Shown piece after piece: positions 22,588 to 30,186 of a DNA stretch of 38,600 nucleotides (its first letter is position 1; the number at the start of each line of letters is the position of its first letter). Origin of the DNA: an uncultured Prevotella sp. Its GTDB lineage: Bacteria > Bacteroidota > Bacteroidia > Bacteroidales > Bacteroidaceae. The stretch covers positions 1 to 38,600 of the forward strand of contig CATXJC010000016.1 in assembly GCA_958369755.1 (NCBI GenBank), written 5' to 3'. The position numbers and the translations under genes are program-made. The notes under the pieces are model-generated. The model ran no database searches. It was not told where the DNA came from and saw only the letters and a list, made by a program, of their open reading frames with translations.

Positions 22588-25161
22588 ATGATATATCCAG
22601 ATAATTTTGAAAATAAGATAGGATTCAATGAAATCCGCAAGATGCTGCGCGAAAGATGCCTCTCTCCACTCGGAAAGGAACAGGTAGACAAGATGGCATT
22701 CAGCAGCGATGCAGAACAAGTTAACGAATGGCTCATGCAGGTGCGTGAGTTCCGCAGACTGATGGAGGAAGTAGAAGACTTTCCCCTACAATATTTCTAT
22801 GATGTAAGGGAGAGCATCCTCCGTATCCGTGTAGAAAACAGTCACCTGGAGGAGGACGAGCTGTTTGACTTGCGACGTTCACTATCTACCATAGCAGATA
22901 TGGTGAAAATACTGAATCACAGCGATGACGATGACGAGCCGGAAGACGGATGGAAAAGAGAGAAAAAGTATCCCTACCCAGCCCTACATCGCCTTTCACA
23001 GGATGTAGTTACTTTTCCACAACTGATTCAGCGCATCGACCAGATACTTGACAAATTCGGCAAGATAAGAGATAACGCAACCCCTGAACTTCTTCAGATT
23101 CGCAGAGAACTGGCAAAGACAGAGGGCAGCATCTCACGTACCTTATATAGTATATTGCGCTCGGCACAAAGTGAAGGCATCGTAGAAAAAGATGTTACCC
23201 CTACCCTGCGTGACGGCAGACTGGTTATTCCCGTCATCCCTACTCTGAAGCGTAAAATCAAAGGTATCGTACACGATGAGAGTGCCACAGGTAAAACAGT
23301 CTTTATAGAACCTACCGAGGTGGTAGAGGCGAACAACCGTGTACGTGAACTGGAGGGTGAAGAGAGAAAAGAAATCATCCGCATCCTCACCGACTTTACC
23401 AACAAGGTACGCCCATATTCCAAGGAAATTCTGGACAGTTACCGTTTCCTTGCCATCATTGACCTGATACAAGCCAAGCAAAAGCTGGCTGATATCTTCA
23501 AAGCCATAGAACCCGAGGTAGAAGACCACCCACACATAGACTGGATCCGTGCGATACACCCATTATTGCAGCTATCTCTACAGAAAAAAAACGAGAAAGT
23601 AGTTCCGTTGGATATCATGCTTACACAGGACAAACGCATTCTTATCATCTCCGGTCCAAATGCAGGCGGCAAATCTGTCTGTCTGAAAACCGTCGGATTA
23701 TTACAGTATATGCTGCAATGCGGTTTGAGCATCCCTGTAAGTGAGCGTTCAAAGACAGGTGTTTTCCAGAACATCATGATTGATATCGGTGACGAACAGA
23801 GTCTGGAGAATGATTTGAGTACCTACTCATCTCATCTTCTGAACATGAAGAATATGATGAAGGCAGCCAATGGCGAGACCATCATTCTGATAGATGAGTT
23901 TGGTACAGGTACAGAGCCAGGAATCGGAGGTGCTATCGCCGAAGCTGTACTCGACAAGTTCTGCAAGCAGCAAGCTTATGGTGTGATTACCACCCACTAT
24001 CAGAACCTGAAGCATTTTGCCGACAGCCATGAAGGAGTGGTTAACGGCGCCATGCTCTACGACCGCCATGAGATGAAAGCCCTCTTCCAATTAGCTATCG
24101 GCAGACCAGGTTCTTCTTTCGCTATCGAAATTGCAAGAAAGATAGGATTACCCGAAGAAGTAATCAAGGAAGCATCAGATATCGTTGGTTCTGAATACAT
24201 TCAAAGCGACAAGTATCTTCAGGATATAGTTCGTGACAAGCGATATTGGGAAAACAAACGCCAGAATATCCATCAGCGTGAAAAAGACATGGAGAAAACA
24301 ATCTCCAAGTACGAAAACGACATAGAGGATATTGAGCGAAGCAGAAAGGCAATTCTCAAAAAGGCAAAAGAAGAAGCCGCAGAACTTCTGAAAGAAAGTA
24401 ACAAGAGAATCGAAAACGCCATCCGGGAAATCAAAGAAAGCCAGGCTGAAAAAGAAGAAACCCGCCGTATCCGTCAGGAACTTGATACCTTCAAGCAAGA
24501 GGTTCAAGAAATTGATACCAAGGAGACCGATGACAAAATTGCCCGCAAGATAGCCCAGATTCAACAACGCAAAGAGCGCCATGCCAAGCGCCAGGCTGAA
24601 AAGAAAGAGAATCAGGAAAAGGCTGCAGCAGCACTGAGGAATGCACAGAACAAGACTCAAGCAGACAGTAAACGTGATATTCAGATTGGCGATACGGTGC
24701 GCATCAAGGGACTGACTACTGTCGGAAAGATAGAAAACATTACTGGAGATACAGCAACTGCCGTATTTGGAGGAATGAGAACCAAGATGCGCCTGAACCG
24801 TCTGGAGCATGCCACAACTCCTGTTGAAAATGCAGACAAGACAGAAGAGCGCAAGGAAAATCTGGCTTCATACGGTATCAGTAAGGAAACCAGAAAGACC
24901 ATTGACTCTCATAAATCCAACTTTCACCAGGATCTGGACGTTCGCGGAATGCGAGGCGATGAAGCACTTAATGCGGTACAATACTTCATCGATGATGCTA
25001 TCCTGGTAGGAATGCCAAGAGTCAGAATCCTTCACGGAAAGGGAAATGGCATCCTAAGACAGCTCATTCGCCAATATCTGAGTAGTGTGCCTAATGTGAC
25101 CCATTATGCAGATGAACACGTACAATTTGGCGGATCAGGCATTACGGTAGTTGATTTTTAG
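22588..25161 (+). CDS. mutS2: MutS2-family ATPase with Smr endonuclease domain
   Basis: A 857-residue MutS2 protein, acting on branched DNA or, in some bacteria, on collided ribosomes. Order: MutS-type core/clamp region (about 1-320), ATPase with Walker A IISGPNAGGKSVCLKT near 350, Walker B ILIDEFGTGTEPGIGG near 432, then a long coiled coil (about 535-690) rich in Lys/Glu, a small KOW-like strand region (IQIGDTVRIKGL), and the C-terminal Smr domain with DLDVRGMRGDEAL and ILHGKGNGILR. The start at 22588 follows the promoter; the frame extends 16 codons further upstream but those lie before the transcription start. Confidence 0.95.
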   Translation: MIYPDNFENKIGFNEIRKMLRERCLSPLGKEQVDKMAFSSDAEQVNEWLMQVREFRRLMEEVEDFPLQYFYDVRESILRIRVENSHLEEDELFDLRRSLSTIADMVKILNHSDDDDEPEDGWKREKKYPYPALHRLSQDVVTFPQLIQRIDQILDKFGKIRDNATPELLQIRRELAKTEGSISRTLYSILRSAQSEGIVEKDVTPTLRDGRLVIPVIPTLKRKIKGIVHDESATGKTVFIEPTEVVEANNRVRELEGEERKEIIRILTDFTNKVRPYSKEILDSYRFLAIIDLIQAKQKLADIFKAIEPEVEDHPHIDWIRAIHPLLQLSLQKKNEKVVPLDIMLTQDKRILIISGPNAGGKSVCLKTVGLLQYMLQCGLSIPVSERSKTGVFQNIMIDIGDEQSLENDLSTYSSHLLNMKNMMKAANGETIILIDEFGTGTEPGIGGAIAEAVLDKFCKQQAYGVITTHYQNLKHFADSHEGVVNGAMLYDRHEMKALFQLAIGRPGSSFAIEIARKIGLPEEVIKEASDIVGSEYIQSDKYLQDIVRDKRYWENKRQNIHQREKDMEKTISKYENDIEDIERSRKAILKKAKEEAAELLKESNKRIENAIREIKESQAEKEETRRIRQELDTFKQEVQEIDTKETDDKIARKIAQIQQRKERHAKRQAEKKENQEKAAAALRNAQNKTQADSKRDIQIGDTVRIKGLTTVGKIENITGDTATAVFGGMRTKMRLNRLEHATTPVENADKTEERKENLASYGISKETRKTIDSHKSNFHQDLDVRGMRGDEALNAVQYFIDDAILVGMPRVRILHGKGNGILRQLIRQYLSSVPNVTHYADEHVQFGGSGITVVDF

Positions 25162-25191
25162 CAAACAAACGTTAAACAAATAAAGTTTTTC

Positions 25192-25233
25192 GGCAAAACA
25201 TTTGGCGGGTTCAAAGAAAAACCGTACCTTTGC
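25192..25233 (+). promoter_or_regulatory. SRP RNA / tRNA-Thr promoter
   Basis: TTTG (25201-25204), 20-bp spacer, TACCTTTGC (25225-25233), then ACCCGCTTAA. GGCAAAA-ATTTGG-GG (25192-25208) matches the tRNA-Ser promoter. Confidence 0.8.
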
Positions 25234-25253
25234 ACCCGCTTAAAAATTGAGAC

Positions 25254-25350
25254 GGACAAGTCTCATACGACCAGCTCCCTCGGAATCCCCCAGGATGGGA
25301 ACATAGCAAGGGTACTTGGTTGTAGCGGTGCGATATGAATCGCTTGTCCA
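25254..25350 (+). ncRNA. ffs: Signal recognition particle RNA (4.5S, small bacterial type)
   Basis: About 97 nt. The ends pair (GGACAAG at 25254-25260 with CTTGTCC at 25343-25349), TCATA pairs with TATGA further in, and the tip carries the conserved SRP helix 8: CAGG / AGCA internal loop (25291-25294, 25305-25308), inner helix ATG/CAT, and a GGAA tetraloop at 25298-25301. This is the Ffh-binding core. Not in the usual annotation of protein genes; it shares a promoter with tRNA-Thr, which begins about 4 nt later. Confidence 0.93.
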
Positions 25351-25353
25351 CCC

Positions 25354-25427
25354 GCCTCTTTAGCTCAGTTGGCCAGAGCACGTGATTTGTAATCTCGGGG
25401 TCGTTGGTTCGAATCCGACAAGAGGCT
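25354..25427 (+). tRNA. tRNA-Thr (TGT)
   Basis: Acceptor GCCTCTT/AAGAGGC, D arm GCTC/GAGC, anticodon loop TTTGTAA (anticodon TGT), T arm GTTGG/CCGAC with TTCGAAT, discriminator T. The anticodon stem CGTGA/TCTCG contains a central T-T mismatch. No encoded CCA. Probably processed from a common transcript with the SRP RNA. Confidence 0.95.
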
Positions 25428-25430
25428 CAA

Positions 25431-25464
25431 AAAGGAATCTTCTTTTAGAAGGTTCCTTTTTTTA
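25431..25464 (+). terminator. SRP RNA / tRNA-Thr terminator
   Basis: AAGGAATCTTC pairs with GAAGGTTCCTT (one T-G pair) over a TTTTA loop and runs into seven T. The following 120 bp (25465-25586) are AT-rich without a recognisable element. Confidence 0.85.
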
Positions 25465-25586
25465 TTTACATACATTTTACTTCTATATTTCATAACATTA
25501 CAGTTGAAACCTCTATTTCACGAGGATTTATCTTTAATTATATATAAATATTTCCACCCTTTACACCTTATATAATAAAAAAGTTG

Positions 25587-25595
25587 TATTTTTGC
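25587..25595 (+). promoter_or_regulatory. -7 box before the DUF4199 gene
   Basis: TATTTTTGC about 40 nt before the chosen start; no clear -33 element. Confidence 0.45.
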
Positions 25596-25634
25596 AAATT
25601 GATATGTTACATCCGTAGAAATACAATAAAAACA

Positions 25635-26249
25635 ATGAATACAGAAAATAACGAGAATCAGGAAGAAAAGAAGACAAGCCAGCAAATGCATAAGGTTAAA
25701 ACGATTATCATCGACACAGGCAAGATAAGACAAACCAAAGCATTTGCCCGGCAAGATGGTGCCATCCTCGGAGCTGTCTGGATTGTCAGTTTCGTATGTA
25801 CCATGCTGGCAGTAGACCCGCAATACCAGATGCTGGGATTCATTTCCAACATTCTCATCATAGCAACCCCATTTGTTGTGGCCAAGCGACTGAAGGCATT
25901 CCGTGACTATGCAAGAGACGGACATATCTCTTTCCGTCATGCATTCTACTATTGCATCCAGACATTCTTCAATGCAACCCTTCTGCTTACCCTTGTGCAA
26001 TATCTTTGGTTCCGTTTTATGGATACGGGTCTATTCATGAACCAACTGCAAACCAACTATCAGATTGTAGCACAAGCGTATCAGTTAACTGCAGGGGAAT
26101 CTAAAGCCCTTCTTGATGCCGTCAGTATGATGAAACCGATAGCCTGGGCTTCCATGTTTATGATTACCGACCTGGTAGCAGGTGCTGTACTCAGTCCGAT
26201 TATTGCTGCTGTAATGGCAAAGAAGGATAAACAACAGCATACAAAATAA
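25635..26249 (+). CDS. DUF4199-like membrane protein
   Basis: A 204-residue integral membrane protein. A charged N-terminal stretch (residues 1-40) is followed by four hydrophobic segments (about 44-60, 67-82, 107-125 and 165-187). It resembles the DUF4199 family, common in Bacteroidota and of unknown function. The start at 25635 was chosen because the frame before it overlaps the promoter box. It is followed 35 bp later by a GtrB-like glycosyltransferase, an association that suggests an envelope glycan or lipid-carrier role. Confidence 0.75.
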   Translation: MNTENNENQEEKKTSQQMHKVKTIIIDTGKIRQTKAFARQDGAILGAVWIVSFVCTMLAVDPQYQMLGFISNILIIATPFVVAKRLKAFRDYARDGHISFRHAFYYCIQTFFNATLLLTLVQYLWFRFMDTGLFMNQLQTNYQIVAQAYQLTAGESKALLDAVSMMKPIAWASMFMITDLVAGAVLSPIIAAVMAKKDKQQHTK

Positions 26250-26284
26250 CAATAAATAAGAAACAAACAGATAAATACAAGATA

Positions 26285-27256
26285 ATGGATATTTCAGTAA
26301 TAATTCCTCTTTTCAATGAGGAAGAGTCGTTACCAGAGCTCTTCGCCTGGATAAAGCGAGTAATGGACTCAAACGATTTTACTTATGAAGTCATCTTTGT
26401 GAACGACGGTTCTACCGACCGTTCATGGAACGTCATAGAAGAACTTGCTGAGAAGAACGAGCAAGTAAAGGGTATCAAATTCCGCAGAAACTATGGAAAG
26501 AGCCCAGCTCTCTTCTGTGGTTTCAAAGAAGCGCAGGGCGATGTTGTCATCACCATGGATGCCGATCTGCAGGATTCTCCAGACGAGATTCCGGGACTCT
26601 ACAAGATGATTAAGAAAGAGGGATACGACCTCGTGTCTGGTTACAAGCAGAACCGTAAAGAAGGAGATCCTCTGAGCAAGACCATCCCTACCAAACTCTT
26701 CAATGCTACTGCACGCAAAGTAAGCGGCATACACAATCTGCACGACTTCAACTGCGGTCTGAAAGCTTATCGCCTCGACGTAGTTAAGAATATCGAGGTA
26801 TATGGTGAGATGCACCGTTATATCCCATATCTAGCCAAGAATGCAGGTTTTGCCAAGATAGGCGAAAAGCCTGTTCATCATCAGGCAAGAAAGTTCGGCA
26901 AATCAAAGTTCATGGGATGGAACCGCTTTGTAAATGGTTATCTTGACCTGATGACTCTCTGGTTCCTGAGCAATTTTGGCAAAAAGCCAATGCACGTATT
27001 CGGCTTCCTGGGTAGCGTCGTATTCTTCATAGCCTTCCTATCGCTCATCGGCTTAGGTATAGACAAGGCCATCGACCTGCACAACGGCATCTACGGACAT
27101 CTCATTACCGATTCACCTTACTTCTTCATTGCTCTTGTAGCGATGGTCTTGGGTAGCCAGCTGTTCCTTGCCGGATTCCTGGGCGACCTTATCAGCCGCC
27201 AGAACCCAAACCGTAACGATTATCAAATAGAAAAAGAAATAAGATGCGGAAAATAA
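26285..27256 (+). CDS. Family 2 glycosyltransferase, GtrB/DPM1-like
   Basis: A 323-residue membrane glycosyltransferase that likely charges a polyprenyl phosphate carrier with a sugar. The GT-A domain has SVIIPLFNEEESL, FVNDGSTD near 39-46 and the metal-binding MDADLQDSPDEI near 90-101; the acceptor-side YGEMHRYIPYLA follows near 173. Two C-terminal membrane segments (about 238-258 and 275-298) are as in GtrB/ArnC/YkoT proteins. It overlaps the next gene by 13 bp, so the pair is probably translationally coupled. Donor sugar is unknown. Confidence 0.9.
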   Translation: MDISVIIPLFNEEESLPELFAWIKRVMDSNDFTYEVIFVNDGSTDRSWNVIEELAEKNEQVKGIKFRRNYGKSPALFCGFKEAQGDVVITMDADLQDSPDEIPGLYKMIKKEGYDLVSGYKQNRKEGDPLSKTIPTKLFNATARKVSGIHNLHDFNCGLKAYRLDVVKNIEVYGEMHRYIPYLAKNAGFAKIGEKPVHHQARKFGKSKFMGWNRFVNGYLDLMTLWFLSNFGKKPMHVFGFLGSVVFFIAFLSLIGLGIDKAIDLHNGIYGHLITDSPYFFIALVAMVLGSQLFLAGFLGDLISRQNPNRNDYQIEKEIRCGK

Positions 27257-27723
27257 TACCTTTCGTCGTTTTCATGGTTCTAGCCATGATGGGATGTACA
27301 TCTCTCGACTGCCCACTCAACAATACTGTATATACCAAATACAAGTTGATGGGCGACAACAAAACGCTAAAAGACACGCTAACGATTTCTACGAAAAAGA
27401 TAGAAGGAACAGATAGTGTGCTGATCAATAAGGATGTAAACGTAGACAGTTTCAGTCTGCCTATGAGTTACAGCCTGGATGAAGACGTATTGTTTTTCGA
27501 GATACATACCCTATCGAAGCAAGTATTCAAGGACACCGTGACTGTATCAAAGGAAAACCGCTCTCATTTTGAGTCGGTAGACTGCAGTCCATCGTTCTTC
27601 CATACGATAACCGATGTTAAGACTACTCACAATTATATTGACTCAATAGTCATCAATCAAAAAGAGGTAAATTATGATGCATCCAAAGCACATTTCTACA
27701 TATATTTTGGCAGCCGCAACTAG
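27244..27723 (+). CDS. DUF6452-like lipoprotein
   Basis: A 159-residue predicted lipoprotein: MRKIIPFVVFMVLAMMGC with the lipobox Cys18. The mature part is beta-rich without recognised catalytic motifs. I believe it belongs to DUF6452, which in Bacteroidota is paired with DUF6048, as here. It overlaps the GT2 gene by 13 bp and the next gene by 50 bp, so the three are tightly linked. Function unknown; the envelope location is inferred from the lipobox. Confidence 0.7.
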   Translation: MRKIIPFVVFMVLAMMGCTSLDCPLNNTVYTKYKLMGDNKTLKDTLTISTKKIEGTDSVLINKDVNVDSFSLPMSYSLDEDVLFFEIHTLSKQVFKDTVTVSKENRSHFESVDCSPSFFHTITDVKTTHNYIDSIVINQKEVNYDASKAHFYIYFGSRN

Positions 27724-28369
27724 TATGCTATCCCTATTTGCTGTTCTCCCCTGTCATGCCCAAAGCAAGAAGAAGATCATAGAGCAGCAGCCTGATACCA
27801 TACCTTTTTTTAGAGGTATGGCTGTGGGAGTTGACCTGATAGGTCCCGTACAGTTGATGGTTAGCGACTATGGGCAGTACGAAGCATCTCTCCGTATCAA
27901 TCTGAAAGACAAATATTATCCTGTTTTCGAATTGGGTTATGGAAAGGCAGATGCCAGCGATGAGGCAACCAAAATCACCTACAAGACCAGCGCTCCCTAT
28001 TTCAGATTAGGTGTTGACTGGAATCTTCTGAAGAACAAACACGACGACTACCGGCTGTTTGGCGGTTTCCGTTATGCCTGCACCTATTATGAATATGACC
28101 TGAGCGCCCCACCCGTTACAGACCCAGTATGGGGCGGCGAAACGCCCTATGGAGGTAACGGCATTTCCTGCAACTATCATTGGCTGGAAGGCGTAATAGG
28201 TATAGATGCCAAAATCTGGGGTCCCGTCCGTATGGGTTGGAGTTTCAGATACAAACGCCGCCTCTTCAAGAACGATGGAGAATTAGGCAACACCTGGTAT
28301 GTGCCAGGCTACGGTAAACAGGGAGGTTCACGCCTTGGCGGAACATTCAATGTAACCCTAGAGATTTAA
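27674..28369 (+). CDS. DUF6048-like outer-membrane beta-barrel protein
   Basis: A 231-residue exported protein. Signal peptide at about 1-29 (cleavage near CHAQ); the mature part alternates hydrophobic and polar residues with many aromatics and ends in FNVTLEI, as in small outer-membrane barrels. The start at 27674 gives a full signal peptide; the later Met18 would leave it too short. It appears to be DUF6048, the usual partner of the preceding lipoprotein. A barrel plus lipoprotein pair suggests a small outer-membrane complex; no function can be assigned. Confidence 0.7.
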   Translation: MMHPKHISTYILAAATSMLSLFAVLPCHAQSKKKIIEQQPDTIPFFRGMAVGVDLIGPVQLMVSDYGQYEASLRINLKDKYYPVFELGYGKADASDEATKITYKTSAPYFRLGVDWNLLKNKHDDYRLFGGFRYACTYYEYDLSAPPVTDPVWGGETPYGGNGISCNYHWLEGVIGIDAKIWGPVRMGWSFRYKRRLFKNDGELGNTWYVPGYGKQGGSRLGGTFNVTLEI

Positions 28370-28390
28370 AGACTTCATAATGTGTAAAGA

Positions 28391-29410
28391 ATGAAAAAAA
28401 AGAAACTTATCTGGCAAATTCCATTTCTGTTGATACTTATCGTTGGTACCATCGTTATCATACGTCAGCAGCATAATACGCCCTATCAGAAAGATACCGG
28501 CTTTATCTTTGGCACCATCTATCACATTACCTATCAGAGTGATACCAACTACCAGCAAGAGATAGAAACAGAACTCAAGAAGGTAGACCAATCCTTGTCT
28601 CCCTTCAATAAGACCTCTGTCATCACACAGGTAAACCAAGGTAATGATATTGAGGTAGACGAAATGTTTACCGAAGTATTCCGCATGGCAGAAAGCATCT
28701 CAAAAGAAACCAATGGAGCCTTTGATATCACGGTTGCCCCAATGGTAAACCTCTGGGGCTTTGGATTCAAGCAGGGGGTACCTCCTACGAAAGCCAAGAT
28801 AGACAGTATCAAAACGCTGGTTGGTTATGAGAAAGTAGCCCTGGAAAAGGGACGCATCATCAAGCAAAATCCTAAGATCATGCTTGACTGTTCTGCTATC
28901 GCCAAAGGATATGGCAGCGACATTGTTGCCAGATTCCTGAAAAAGAAAGGTATCAGCAACTTTATGGTTGAGATTGGTGGAGAAATCGTAGTAAACGGTG
29001 TTAGCGAGAAACAAGTGCCTTGGCATATTGGTATCAACAAGCCAACTGACGATTCTACCAATACAAGTCAGGAAATTCAGGATGTACTTGATATTACCGA
29101 CATAGCCATGGCTACGAGTGGTAACTACAGAAACTTCTATTATAAAAACGGCAAGAAGTATGCACATACCATAGACCCCAAAACAGGCTATCCTGTGCAG
29201 CATAACATCTTATCAGCAACGGTTTTAGCCAAGAACTGTGCTACAGCCGATGCCTATGCCACCTCGTTTATGGTAATGGGAATGGAGGGCGCAAAACAGA
29301 TTCTGAAAAAGCATCCGGACCTCTGTGCATATCTCATCTATGCTGACGAGAAAGGACAAAACAAGATATGGTATTCACCGTCTCTCAAAAACAAGATATT
29401 AAATAAATAA
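28391..29410 (+). CDS. apbE: FAD:protein FMN transferase ApbE
   Basis: ApbE (339 residues) attaches FMN covalently to Thr/Ser of target proteins such as NqrB/NqrC and RnfG/RnfD. Here an N-terminal membrane anchor (about 6-24) replaces the usual lipobox. Family motifs are DITVAPMVNLWGFG near 112-125, DCSAIAKGYGSD near 161-172, HTIDPKTGYPV near 252-262 and ATADAYATSFMVMG near 279-292. It sits 21 bp after the barrel gene and 6 bp before the Crp/Fnr regulator. The natural targets are not in this window. Confidence 0.94.
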   Translation: MKKKKLIWQIPFLLILIVGTIVIIRQQHNTPYQKDTGFIFGTIYHITYQSDTNYQQEIETELKKVDQSLSPFNKTSVITQVNQGNDIEVDEMFTEVFRMAESISKETNGAFDITVAPMVNLWGFGFKQGVPPTKAKIDSIKTLVGYEKVALEKGRIIKQNPKIMLDCSAIAKGYGSDIVARFLKKKGISNFMVEIGGEIVVNGVSEKQVPWHIGINKPTDDSTNTSQEIQDVLDITDIAMATSGNYRNFYYKNGKKYAHTIDPKTGYPVQHNILSATVLAKNCATADAYATSFMVMGMEGAKQILKKHPDLCAYLIYADEKGQNKIWYSPSLKNKILNK

Positions 29411-29416
29411 ACTTAC

Positions 29417-30091
29417 ATGTCAACCAATAGACTATACGACAGTTTATTATCACTCCCATTATTCCTGGGAATGACTTGCTATGACTTCCAAAACGTAGCT
29501 GGCAAAACCCGTTTTGACTTTCAAAAACTGGAAGCGGGTGAAACTATAGTTGAAGAAGGCACCAGTTGTACACGTCTATATTATTTAATCAGTGGAGATA
29601 TTAAGGTGATAACCCAGGCAGATGACTACGGCTATCAGGTAGAAGAAGACATTTCGGCACCGGAATCATTCCAGCTGGAACGACTTTTCGGTCTTACCCA
29701 GCGTTTCACCCACACTTATGTGGCAAAGAACAACTGCAGCATCATGTCAGTCAGCAAGCAAGAGATCATGAAGTTATCCGATGAATATGAAATATTCCGC
29801 ATCAATCTTCTGAACTTGGTCTGCACCCAATCCCAGAAGAACAACCGCAGACTGTTCAGAGTTCCTGCCAAGACACTGAGTGAGCGTCTGATCCGTTTCT
29901 TCGAGAGCCACAGCGTCCGCCCGGCAGGCGAGAAAATCTTTCATATCAAGATGACCCGTTTAGCAGAAGAGATGAATGTAAAGCGCATCTATGTATCCAA
30001 AGCCCTCAACGAACTACAGTCAGAAGGACTTATCCAGCTAGAACGAGGCAGAATCTATATCCCTGCACTGGAAAATCTCATCAAACGCTAA
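29417..30091 (+). CDS. Crp/Fnr-family transcriptional regulator
   Basis: A 224-residue regulator: N-terminal cyclic-nucleotide-binding-like beta-barrel (about 20-125), linking helix, and C-terminal winged helix (about 150-220) with MTRLAEEMNVKRIYVSKALNELQSEG as helix-turn-helix region. There is no N-terminal Fnr-type cysteine cluster. Cysteines are scattered. It follows apbE by 6 bp, so it may respond to redox or flavin state and act on this run, but the ligand and targets are unknown. Confidence 0.88.
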   Translation: MSTNRLYDSLLSLPLFLGMTCYDFQNVAGKTRFDFQKLEAGETIVEEGTSCTRLYYLISGDIKVITQADDYGYQVEEDISAPESFQLERLFGLTQRFTHTYVAKNNCSIMSVSKQEIMKLSDEYEIFRINLLNLVCTQSQKNNRRLFRVPAKTLSERLIRFFESHSVRPAGEKIFHIKMTRLAEEMNVKRIYVSKALNELQSEGLIQLERGRIYIPALENLIKR

Positions 30092-30160
30092 AGAAAGTAT
30101 AACGACCGATAAATATAAGTTAAAAACGTTTATTATCAAGGCAATAAAGCATTTTTTTGC

Positions 30161-30169
30161 TAACTTTGC
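30161..30169 (+). promoter_or_regulatory. -7 box before the M3 peptidase gene
   Basis: TAACTTTGC 17 nt before the ATG at 30187; -33 region is AT-rich but not consensus. Its position rules out a start at 30157. Confidence 0.55.
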
Positions 30170-30186
30170 AGCTAAAAAGTAACAAT

